Shown here piece after piece: positions 24,241 to 35,334 of a stretch of DNA of 64,000 bases. The first letter of the stretch is position 1. The number at the start of each line of letters is the position of its first letter. The DNA comes from Nyssa sinensis. Its lineage: Eukaryota; Streptophyta; Magnoliopsida; Cornales; Nyssaceae. The position numbers and the translations under genes are program-made. Below the pieces are notes generated by a model. It did not search any database, was not told the DNA's origin, and worked only from the letters and a program-made list of their open reading frames with translations. The stretch is from assembly GCA_008638375.1 (NCBI GenBank), contig CM018043.1, positions 36,193,981-36,257,980 of the forward strand, written 5' to 3'.

Positions 24241-24462
24241 CTAATTAAAAAATGAAATAGCCTCAGATGAAACCCAATGAAAGGGAAATAGGCTATTAGG
24301 CTATCTTAGGTAATCCGATAGACGCCTAAGATGATGAATAAGTTATGAATGGTTAAATTCTGATTTGTCTGTAATTGATGATGATTATTCAGGATATGCA
24401 TGGAGGTGCCTAACATATCTAGAGGTTATCAGATTATTTGTACAAGGAGATAAGCGAACAGT

Positions 24463-25440
24463 TTGTGAGTAACTTGGAACTTCTGACTTGGTGTATAAGT
24501 TACAATGTCTAGATATTGTATCTTCATGCACTGTACCGTTTTATATGCTATACTGTTTTGATGCATATGTTTAAATGCATACCCTTTGTACTGTATTACG
24601 CATGGCATGATTCGATTCTATCCTGCCTTTTGATATGTCTTGTTCTAATTCTGTTTGGGTCTGTCCTATTCTATTATACGCCATTTGGAATCTGTTCTGT
24701 TTTGGCTTTGTTTTGATCTGATCTATTCTGTTAGGGAGTGAGTAACTTGGAACTTCTGACTTGGTATATAAGTTACACTGTCTAGCTATTGTATCTTCAT
24801 ACACTGTACTATTTTATATGCCATACTATTTAAATGCATATATTTAAATGGATACCCTTTTGTACTGCATTACACGTGACATGATTTTGTTTTGTCCTGC
24901 ACTTCTGTCCTGTCTTGCCTAATTAGCGTCTTGTCCTGTTCTGTTCTGCTCTATTCCGCTCAATACTGAATTGTAGTGAGTAACTTGGAACTTCTGACTT
25001 GGTGTATAAGTTACACTGTCTAGATACTGTATTTTGATACATTGTACCATTTTATATGCTATACTGTTTAAATGCGTATACTTAAATGCATACCCTTTTG
25101 TACTCCATTACACGTGGCATGATTTTGTTCTGTCCTGCACTTTTGTTTTGTTTTGTCCTGCCTAATTAGCGTCTTGTCCTGTTTTGTTCTATTCTACTCC
25201 GCTCAATACTGACCTGTAGTGAGTAACTTGGAACTTCTGACTTGGTGTATAAGTTGCACTACCTAGATATTGTATCTTCGTACACTGTACCATTTTATAT
25301 GCTATATTGTTTAAATGCGTATACTTAAATGTATACCCTTTTGTACTGCATTACATGTGGCATGATTTTGTTCTGCCTTGCACTTCTGTTCTGTTCTGCC
25401 CTGCCTAATTAGCGTCTTGTCCTGTTATGTTCTGTCCTGT
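24463..25440. repeat. 241-273-bp tandem repeat, four copies, each with a GTGAGTAAC box
   Basis: GTGAGTAACTTGGAACTTCTG occurs at about 24463, 24736, 24978 and 25219. Each unit continues with a GTATAAGTT block, a TTTTATATG(C)TATACTG-like block and CTGTCCTG-rich sequence. The box matches a consensus 5' splice site and recurs in related LTRs. Confidence 0.92.
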
Positions 25441-25475
25441 TCTGCTCAATACTGACCTGTTCTATTATTTGATTT

Positions 25476-25981
25476 ATATGCTTATGTCTCTGATTGATAT
25501 ACTCAATTCCGTTATGCTCCGTTCCATTGACGATATGCCGATGTCTCTGATTGATATATTGTTTCCGCTCAATTCCGTTATGCTCCGTTCCATTGATGAT
25601 ATGCCTGTGACTCTGATTAATATATTATTTTCGCTCAATTTCGTTATGTTCCATTTCGTTGACGATATGTATGTGTCTCTGATTGATATATTGTTTCCGC
25701 TCAATTCCGTTATGTTCCGTTCCGTTGATGATATGCCTGTGTCTCTGATTGATATATTATTTTCGCTCAATTCCGTTGTGCTCCGTTCCGTTGATGATAT
25801 GCCTGTGTCTCTGATTGATATATTGTTTTCGCTCAATTCTATTATGTTCCGTTCCGTTGATGATATGCCTGTGTCTCTGATTGATATATTGTTTATGCTC
25901 AATTCCGTTATGTTTCGTTCCGTTGATGATATGCTTGTGTCTCTAATTGATGTATTGACATCGTTTACTGTCTTGATCTGA
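25476..25981. repeat. 66-bp tandem repeat, about seven copies, open on both strands
   Basis: The unit contains GATATGCCTGTGTCTCTGAT followed by TGATATATTGTTTTCGCTCA and a GTTCCGTTCCGTTGAT block. The length is a multiple of three, so frames stay open: the plus strand reads a 22-residue repeat such as MPVSLIDILFSLNSVMFRSV with DD, and the minus strand reads ISIRDTGISSTERNITELSE. The openness follows from the unit length and does not by itself indicate a protein. The array directly follows the 241-bp array. Confidence 0.93.
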
Positions 25982-28024
25982 TTTATTATCTTATGTTATG
26001 TTCTGTTCTGATCTGTTTGTACTGTTTGGTTTGGTTCTGTTTTATTCTACTTAATTGCATTAAGTGGATTTATTAAACTGCTATTTCTGAAATAACTAAT
26101 CCCTCCATATGCTTTGTAAGCAAGAATTGGTTTTTGAAACCCATGACAGGGAACCTGTGTTACTCACTGGGCTTATTTAAGCTCACCCTATTATCCTAAT
26201 ATTTTTTAGGATTTATCTCCATTGGATTAGAAGGCACTATGATATGACATGGATAGGCCGAGTGGCATTCCAAGTAAAGGATCTGATGGCACTGATTTGT
26301 GGAGACTTGGATTCTTGTGGATTGAATCTGGTTATTTAGGTGAGTGTTATGATATGATTAAATTTATTGATATTGGGACATGGCTCATGGTAATGGTACT
26401 CTAGAGAGATTAGATATGCTCTGTGTTATATGTCTGATTATAGATGTGCTCTGTGGTTAGGGTTATTAGCCATCTGGTTTTAAACTTGCTCTGTGGTACA
26501 TACCTCTATGGTATTTATAAATGAGTTGCATTCCCGAATTGAAAGAGTTTTAAATTCTGCTGCTCTGACCCTACATTTGGAATGCAATTCATCGGTAAGT
26601 TCAGAAGTTCGCCTTTGGTTGGTCGCATTGTCAATCGGCAAACTGGCAAGGCAGCTAACTAGCATCACGTCCTCGACATCCGCGTAGGGTGGGGTTCGGG
26701 ATGTGACAATAACTATTCACCCATTTGGCTAGAGGAAGAGAAGGTAATGTTTATCTTAATTTACCATCATATTAATGGAAGAGAAAATCAAAAGAAAACA
26801 AAAGTCACTGAAGATTCCTAATAATCCTGGTGCTATTTTTGGGTACTTGGCAATTTGTATCATTAAGCGGGAGTGTTTTGACAATATTATATCAAAGAGA
26901 GCAAAAAGCTTTCATTTTTTTTTTTTTTTTTGTATTTAAACAATCGAAACAAGTGAAATAATATGAGTTTGTAGTTGGAACTTCCAAACTTTGAAGGAAT
27001 AAAAAAAAACCTTAAGAGATAGAGCAACACTATAGACGAAAATAAAAGCATTTTGTGTTTGAAATATGAAATGGGTTTGTTTTGTATTGTTGTTATTATA
27101 CTTGTATTTGGTTGCTTTCATGGTTAATTTAAATGGAAAAGAGTGTTAAGCAAAACCCATCTTTCGAATTTGATTAACATGTTGACTTTAACTGGAGATA
27201 TATAGTTTTCCTTTCCTGTTTTTGTCTTCAATTTTGATGCTTTGAGAGTTTATTTCAATGGTTGGATGTTTATATTGCAAGTTACCTTCTTTTAAAGCAT
27301 TTGAGTCTAGCATATTGAACCACCTCCAACAAAATTCTCACTATCATTATTGTGCTATTTGTGTATTCATTATATGTATTTTGTGGATTCATCATGTATT
27401 TGATTAAAAGAATTTATAGACAATGTGATTGTGAATTTTATTCTTAGGATTAGGAGGGAAGCAAGTGGTAGCCTTGAATATTTTTGATGGGTATTGGAGT
27501 TTTTTCTTTTATATCAACTGTTGGGTTAAGAGGGAAACAAGGTAGCCTTCAATTTGTTTTTTTTTTTTTTTAATGGTATTGCACTAGAGGGTTTTTTGGA
27601 ATAAAAAATAAAATAAAATAAAATAAAATAAAATTTGATTTTTTTAGCACCCACTTCATCATTAACAAACAAGTCTATTGGCACAAAAAATAACAATTTT
27701 GAACGGTCAAATTTTTGGGTCAACGCGAATCCAAAATGGGTTTGGACCTATATTGACTTGGATGTTTATTTCCCTTTTTTATTTCACTTTCAAAAATCAA
27801 AGTAAAAAAGTTGAGGATCCATTTATTAAGGACCCACCTAAACATTAGTAAACCAAGTGAAAGTGAAAAAAAAAAATAAAACAAAACAAAACAGGTCAGG
27901 TAAGGTTTCTGTTCAAGACTCTGATTCGAACGGGTCTAGGTCTAGGTCTATCCGAAAAGAAATTTAACGGGTTTGGATCTAGATCCAACAAGTCTTCTCT
28001 AGATCTGGCCTATTGAGAGGCTTA

Positions 28025-29888
28025 TGTGTGTACGGTGAAGGAAAAATCTAAAGAAGTAAGTGGATGTGTGTGTACAGTTGTGTGGCTCGAAATTACATCA
28101 GGGAAGAGCCATAAGACGTAAGTCCAAAGCATTGGCCAAGTGGTACTCGTTTTAAACAGGTTAGTAGTTCGAAAAACAAAGGAAATTTATGAGCATGCAT
28201 GAATGCAATGTTGCAAAAATTAAGGATACACAATGCAGGAATTAAATTTAAAAAATTGATGAAATAAATAAAGAGGTGTGGTGTGGTGTGGTGTGTGGTG
28301 TGTCTGTGTGAGTGTGTGGTTTGGTGTGTGAGTCACGATTTAGGATTGGATGCATAAGACATTAAACAAGTATTGATAAGAGACATTGAAATGAGTATAT
28401 GTGCTAAGGAACCTTTTACTAGAATAATGTATATTGCTTAGATAGGAATTTGGAAGCTTAACATGTGTACATGATGCATTGAGCATTTGTACACTTGCAC
28501 CATGTCATACTCATTATTTTGAAGAATATTCCATAGGTCGGCATGCTCATGCCTCCAAATTTCTCATATAATGAAGGAATCTTGAATCTTAGAGGTGGAC
28601 CTCTTTTGGTGTTCTTAAAGGCTATGCCTTTCTTTGGTAGTTGAAAACTAACAATTATTTGTTTTGGAAAATACCTTGTATAGTTAAGTTATATTTTGGT
28701 AAGACAAACAATCTATGTTTTGTAAATAATATGAATGTAATACTTTAGAAATGAGTTTTGGTAATTACACCTTATGCTAGAGATTTATAATCACTTAAAT
28801 TTAGGGCCCTATTTATTTTTGGAATATGTAAGTACTATAATTAATGTATAATGAAATACATCAATTTAAGTGAACTTGATGACATGAAAGTGGGGTTATA
28901 TGTTGTGAAGTTTAGAATGACGTGGAATGCATTTTCTAAAGTTGTATGTGATGATGGAAAGGGATGGATTTGGTTGTGGGCTTTAGGGTTTGAAAATGGA
29001 TGAGAGTTATATTAAGAACTTGAGTTTTGATGAGGATAATTTTGCTAAAAAGGGATTTGGAAAACTTAGATCTTGATTTGAATTTAAAATTTAAAGTTTT
29101 AATGCATAAAAATATATTATTTTGTGTATAAAAATATATTAGAACACCTTTTATATGGTATAATTACAAATGAATGTGATTAACATGATTTGGTATTTTC
29201 TTAGTAGAGGCTTTGCACAAAAGCTCACTTTAGGGGACTATATCTCCTTACTCCTTGGGAAATAAATTATGAGCCTTGTGAAAAATCAAAGTACCTTGTA
29301 TTAGCTTTAAAAGGACTTATAAATGACCTTGGTTGAGTCAACAATGGGTTAGTTATGACAATTTTACCAAAAGTGTGTTAAAACTTCACTTAGGGGACTA
29401 TTTTGTTCATATCTGGAGTTCCAAGTGGTATTTTTGAGTGATTCTAAAGTTGAATGAAATGAGACTTAAGGGAGAATATGCATACAATAATTCATTAAGT
29501 TTGGCTATATGGTTTATAAGATTTTGAATTTTGAAGTTGGCTGGCATGCATAGTTAAGTAGATGGATTGAAGTTTTTTAAGATAGAATCAGTCATTTGAT
29601 AGGTTATTCGAACAACCTATCCCAAGTTTGAACCACCTCACAAGTTCAGCATAGAATAACCCCCCTTCTACATTTTGTGTCAAAATGATTTCATATTAGT
29701 CTAATAGTCTATTTTATCCTTTTAGGTGATAACTTAACCATTTTTGGAGGTATATATGACTATAAGTTAAAGCATATGGGAGCTTAAATTTTTTTTGATT
29801 AAACCAAAATCATTAGTGGGGGGATGATTAGTAAGGAAATTCAAGTAAATGACTCACCATCAGGTCTTGAGGGCTTGGGGCATGATGA
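28025..29888 (+). mobile_element. 3' part of the 5' LTR of gypsy element G1
   Basis: AT-rich, non-coding sequence ending in CTTGAGGGCTTGGGGCATGATGA, a mutated form of the GGGGCGTGACA terminus seen at 19995. The primer-binding site follows at 29891. The first part (28250-28330) has GTGTGGT microsatellite sequence. The LTR start is not resolved because of the insertions to its left. Confidence 0.65.
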
Positions 29889-29890
29889 AT

Positions 29891-29902
29891 TGGTATTAGA
29901 GC
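29891..29902 (+). other. Primer-binding site of gypsy element G1
   Basis: TGGTATTAGAGC differs by one base from the initiator-Met complement TGGTATCAGAGC and lies two to three bases after the LTR end. Confidence 0.85.
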
Positions 29903-30144
29903 GCTAAGTTAGAATACCTAGGGGACGACGAGTGTGGATGAAGTCCAATAGTTATTGTCTAGATTATTCTATATGCTTTGTGTTGCATGAATATATGGTT
30001 TATTGTGTTATTGCATTAAGGTGAAATATTTGCTACTTGTGGCGTGGTTAGTGTGTTGATTGTTATGTGATATCTCATATTATGCATTTAGTTAAGGTGA
30101 AATACTTTTGTAGAATCGAAAATATGCTTGTTTTCTTGTTTTAT

Positions 30145-33100
30145 CTAGAAAATATCTCAACATAGGAGAGGAACAACTTAAGATCTAGACACTCCAGTAG
30201 ACGAGGCCCAACTTATAAGGGGCATGGTTGAAGCTGTTCAAGAGATTCTGAGAACCAGTGGGATGAGGCCCAAAATCAGCTTAGGATATATGATACCATG
30301 ACCACCAATGCTACGAGGGAGTTCCAATAGTTGAATCCTCTTACCTTTAGTGGAGATTAGATCTATCACACCTCTAACCCACAAGGTCAGACTAAGGGGT
30401 CATTAGACCTCGATAAGGTAGGTAATAGGACTAACCATCCTAGTCAAGTATATAAAATACATGTCATTTTTTTAATTGGTTTAGTTCCTTTAATTAGTTT
30501 CAGTTCGGTTCCTTAATTAGACTTGTTCATTTCCCGTAACGGGATTAAATGAATTAGATTACATTCACAATGTAACTATATCAATTATTCATAAACTATA
30601 TCAAATAAGGCATGTCTAGAGCTGACTTTACCCTTCTTATATATATGACATATACATGAATAGTCTGAAGGGTACATGCACCCTTAATAAACATAACAAA
30701 ATAAATACAAGGATGTAATTAGGTGCTATACTAACTTCAATCCATCTTGTACTGCTCCTGCAGCTATCTTCCGTTAATGTCAATACTTGCTATTCCCATG
30801 AACAGCAGGGGTGAGACATAATGCTCAGTAGGGTTTCCTAAAACACACAAGCAAGCAACATGCCAAAAACTAATGCAAGTCTGAAGAGGACACATCCTAT
30901 AGTCCAATATACATCACAAGCACACCACATCATCATATCTTAAACACAAGCATAAGTATAAGAATCAAAAGGGCATCGCACCACTACACGTGGTTTGATA
31001 ATAATAGTCATGTAGTCAATATATGGAGGGTCAGACACATGACATAATTATAAACATATAATCCCACAAAGCACCTCCATTTGCTATTTTAATACCACAA
31101 AATAATATATATAAATAAATAACTAATCACATGATGTAAGTGTAAGCTTACCCAACCCACGAAGCACATCAATTTCTTGTTCAAAGCCATAAGAACAATG
31201 TATACATTCACAGCTAAGCAACCATTCACAACTGCCTTAGTATCATAAACTAGCAGTGTACAATCCATCAATAATCATAATGAAATATCACAGATGAGTC
31301 AAAGAAAATAATCTCAAGTGATCCCCCCTATAGCAAAAGGGGATAAAACCTTATTCATCTCATTCCATTCTCTCAATAATCTCAATCCCATAAGTATTCA
31401 CCTAATTTAGCTCCCGGTAAGCCTATGTGCTTTACTGGTTATTAACCCTATAGAAACAAACGACCACCCACATGGGTTTATGGCTCGCAAGCCAAGGGGA
31501 GATACTATCCCTATCATAAATAGAACCTCGGGTAAAACGCAATCTCACCACGCTCAATAGCACACAAAAAACGTGACTAATTCCCATCTCAAGTATTTTT
31601 GTCATATGTGTTATTTTCCACAATTTCAATATCTCAATTCACACCACAAACGGTGCTTATTAACATTAATATCCTCTCAAATCTCACACCGCTCAGGTAT
31701 AGTCAATAATATGCATATCAGCATCATTCACATCCACAACAATACTAACAACCATAAGAGAGGATATATAATTTAATGAATGGATACAGGAGTAACAACG
31801 GTCATATATATCCATGATAGAACAGAAATCATGATAAACATCAACATGGTAATCACATGAATCCAGTACCATCATACAATTATCCAACATCATAACATTT
31901 AATATCACAATCACATCATACTGATAATGTAATGGCAAGGTATCAAATGATACATATAAACATATCATGTGAATAACATAGCAAGTATACACATCAACAT
32001 ATCAGGACATTGTCCTAGTCCCAATCCTCATTCGACTACAACGAGACACTACTTATGTCTTTCATAATGTTTGTCAATTGTCTTACGTATTTTCTGTTCT
32101 ATTTTTAGGACCACCTTAGCCCATAACACTAAGGTATCGTATCAAATCTTACGATTCTCTATGGCCAATTATTCTTTAGCTTACCCTCGATTGCCCGTTT
32201 ACCCAAATGGATATAAAAAACATGTTCCTAGGTGTCAAAAACCTTAAAAAAGTCTTATCGTATTATTTCTAAGTCGTTTGACTGTGTTTTGAACCCATAA
32301 GGACATTTTTGTAATTTATTAGATAAGTTACGCGTCTACAGAGACGCCGTCCCTCAAAATCGACCTTAGAATCAGATCCAAAAGGTTCAACAATCTTAAA
32401 GGTATCATCTTTATATTTTATCAACGCTTCTAAGTATCTATTCCATGTCTAGGGGCATCTTAGTAATTTCACATTTTCATGTGGGACTACCCCGAGTCCC
32501 TATTTCATTATTCTGATATCATATTTGAGTCCCTGACATCCAAAAATAATGGAAACGCCTTTTTCATTCAATCTGATCATATAATTAAATCCCAAGCATC
32601 CAACAACTTTGGAACAGCCCCTTCTAAATTTTAATTAGCCTTTAAGTTTCTTAAACTATCATTATGGGCATTTTCATAATTTTTAATATTCATGTGGTAC
32701 CACCCCGGGTCCTCAAATGTCCAGACCGACTCCGCCATTGAGTTCGGAATGCCCAAAAACCTTAAGAATGTCCCTTCTTGCATTTCAATTGGCATTATTT
32801 TCAATTTTATGAACAAGTGGACTTTTTTATAATTTTCTTAAAACTTGTTCGCTATTTTGTAATTATTTAATTTAAGTCAACCCTTTTACAATTTCTTTTA
32901 ATTCAATTTCTAATCCCTACTTCCAAATAGGTCAATTTTAATCTTAATTCCATTTTTTGAAATAGGGTAATCCCTATTCCAATTTACCAGCCCCAAACAG
33001 AGGATTACACAACACTGCGCCCAAACACTCCCCACTCCCAAACCAATAGCCAATCAACCCATAAGCCTAATCACCAATTGGGTTAGTCCAGAACCCGACC

Positions 33101-33629
33101 CGAATACCTGGTTGACTGGTTAACGCGACCTGTTGACCAAAGGACCCGCTGGAACAGTGTTTTTTCCCCGGCAACGGTACTAGAAATAGTGTTGTTTTTG
33201 GAGATATTTTCTCAATTTCTTGATCATTTTTGGCCTAAGGTTCCATTTATCAAATCATTTTTTCATTTAGCTCAAAGATTAGAGTTTTAGAAGCCCAAAC
33301 ACAATCGACTCTAGCGAAGTCCCATTTTCGGGCGAGTTGGTTTTCTCTCATTTCCCTTAACTATTTTTGACTCCTTTTCTTTCTAAAATGTTCTAAATCT
33401 CTCAATTTTAGACAGGTTTTGTGGATCGAAATGGGCAAAAGCAAGGGTTTCCATTGAAACTCGATTATTTTCCGGCGAGTTTGCAACTCGTGTATTTCCC
33501 CATCTCCGACCACTATTCTCTCCTTCTTTCTTTCCCATTTGCTTTCTGAAACCTCAATGAGCTTCACCCCATGTCCTAAACCTCTCAAAAACCCATTTTT
33601 CCCTCCATTTAATTAAACATAACAATGAC

Positions 33630-33660
<31 letters not shown>

Positions 33661-34108
33661 CATAAATCACATACATGCTATTACACACACATGCATACAT
33701 ATACACACACTTAAACATGTCCAAAAAATTGGGTTTCATCCCAAGAAAACTCAAAGATCCCTACCTCTATTTTCGACTAGAGAGAGAAAATCACAGTAGA
33801 GAGAGAAAGCTCTGTAAGCTTTAATGGCTGCGCAACACAGTTTAGTTCTCTGTTCCTTCTCTTCTTCCTCTTTTTTTTTTTTCCTTCTTATTCTTCTAGT
33901 TTTCTGTGATTCACACAATGTGCGTGTTACACACACACACACACACACACACTGATATACACACAGTGTTTCACATACATACACTCACTCTGTGTAATAA
34001 TCACACATACTCACATAACTTCTCTCTTCTCCTCATTTAAACCCACACAAACACACATTGAACGCACACTCACTACACTTTCCAACACACTCACACACTC
34101 GGATAGAT

Positions 34109-34159
<51 letters not shown>

Positions 34160-35029
34160 CTGTAGGAGAGAGAACTGCGTAGGGGAGAGGGAAAGAATTC
34201 AAAAATGAGAGGGAAAAGGGAAAAAAATGAAAAATAAAGTAAGAGAGAATTTGAGCCTTGTCCCATCATGACACATCAAGTGTCAAACTTGTCTCCTTAT
34301 AATACACCCTCACACACACAATCACTCTCTACCACCACCACATGTTGACACATGTCCTTCTTCTAGAAGCTTTCATTAGCTTCTTGGATAAGCTTCTCAC
34401 ATTTTTCGAGGCACCACGTGGCCAGTTGGCCAACTATGCACGCACACTAGCCCGAATTAAAACTATCCCAAAATTGTATCAAACTTGGTACACTAGCTAA
34501 TTTCGATGCTCTGATTCCAAATATGCAGTCCGTTTCCCCAAATTCATTCATTTAGATTTTTATATTTATTTGCATCCTATAGACGATTGTGTAGCCCTAA
34601 GGCTCATCCGAGTCTCGAATAAATTACCAAAATTCTTTTTAAGCCTCACTGTGTTATATTGATGGCTTATCGACCCATTTTACAATTTATCTGATTCATC
34701 TTTGATTTTTCTCCAGTTAGTCCTTAGCCTATGCTGGCAATTTATCAAATTGTCCTTGATGATTTTTCCAGGTCCTTACAAGATCTACTTGTCATGAAAG
34801 ATTAGTTAAAGCACATCACTAGGAACTTGGATATTCTCCAGATCATGGAGGTCTTTGTTGTCTTTCAATTAAGGGGAGATGTGGTCTAATGGTGGAATAA
34901 TGCACATATCACTATTTCCATGGAGTAGGATGCATTCACTATTATCTTTTTGTAAAATTATTTTTCAAATTTTGTGAGGGATATCAAGAGAAAGAAGTTC
35001 TTTTTTTGGACACAACAGAATATGACCGT
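30145..35029 (+). pseudogene. G1 gag pseudogene, split by two LTR insertions
   Basis: From 30145 the frame reads ISQHRRGTT, a stop, then DLDTPVDEAQLIRGMVEAVQ. After a frame change comes a block ending NPLTFSGD, the start of a plant gypsy Gag core. At 30364 it is cut by a solo LTR. It resumes at 34786 with codons similar to the Gag core (NLDILQIME, VFVVFQLRGDVV, WWN) and is cut again at 35030. The expected start codon is ATA (30147), and several stops occur. No pol sequence of G1 is in the window. Confidence 0.75.
30364..34780 (-). mobile_element. Solo LTR, gypsy type, 4.4 kb, TSD AGATC, inside G1 gag
   Basis: On the minus strand it runs from TGTAAGGACCTGG to GGTTAGAGGTGTGATA; the terminal CA has become TA. 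Perfect AGATC duplications flank it (30359-30363 and 34781-34785), and gag codons continue on the other side. The block near 30803-30845, on the minus strand, resembles the conserved family B box (AAACCC ... TGAGC ... CTCACCCC), so it is probably a diverged relative. Microsatellites occur at 33641-33661 (TA), 33929-33952 (AC) and 34113-34158 (GA). No coding frame was recognised. Confidence 0.85.
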
Positions 35030-35334
35030 TGTCACATCCCAAACCCCACCCTATGTGGATCAGGGACTACGACCGAACATTCAATTACATCGTATGCATC
35101 CGCCTTATACGAACTACGAGAAATGAAACCAATCGAAGGCCATTTCTTATATGTTCCAAGTCGATTGCATTCTTTTAATCATTCATTATCAGCAAAAATA
35201 CTTAGGTTATTTTTTTTTCGTGAATGCAACACACAATTAGCAGAGCTTACTACACCATTATTTATAAATTGTACAAGATTGTTTAGAGTTTACAACCTTA
35301 TGAGTCCATTATATACATTCATATGAATAACTAA
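35030..35334 (-). mobile_element. LTR end fragment interrupting G1 gag
   Basis: TGTCACATCCCAAACCCCAC at 35030 matches, on the minus strand, the 3' terminus shared by LTRs of family B (GGGTGGG...GATGTGACA). It starts directly after the gag codons TTEYDR. Only about 305 bp are seen before the next LTR start at 35335. The rest of this LTR should follow that insertion, outside the window. Confidence 0.6.

Larger units (their letters stand above)
21058..26708 (+). mobile_element. Solo LTR, gypsy type (family B), 5.65 kb, TSD ATAAC
   Basis: The sequence starts TGTAACACCCCGACTTGATT and ends GGGTTCGGGATGTGACA. It is bordered by perfect ATAAC duplications (21053-21057 and 26709-26713). It shares start, end and internal boxes with the LTR at 47554-51351, including AAACCCATGACAGGG followed by GTGTTACTCACTGGGC (26138-26170 here). 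No internal region is present, so it is a solo LTR formed by recombination. It is longer than its relative mainly because of three tandem arrays between 23.7 and 26.0 kb. A tRNA-like box pair lies antisense at 21484-21560. Confidence 0.9.
20398..28024. mobile_element. Non-autonomous hAT-like transposon, split by a solo LTR
   Basis: The left end is TAAGCTTGTCAACGGGTCAG and the right end on the minus strand is TAAGCCTCTCAATAGGCCAG, matching at most positions. An identical 8-bp flank, TGTGTGTA, occurs at 20390-20397 and 28025-28032, the target length of hAT elements. Subterminal GACCTGG/GGTCTAGG-type repeats near both ends also fit hAT. Without the 5.65-kb LTR at 21058-26708 the element is about 2.0 kb and has no transposase frame. 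The flank is part of a short TG run, so the duplication alone would be weaker evidence, but the terminal repeats support it. Confidence 0.75.

Noticed and set aside
23713..25981. CRISPR-like or satellite array
   Set aside because: Units are directly adjacent without unique spacers, and the host is a plant. These are tandem expansions within one LTR, not a centromeric satellite.
35006..35326. 106-codon frame
   Set aside because: It runs across the junction of G1 gag and an inserted LTR and is therefore a chimera of two repeats.
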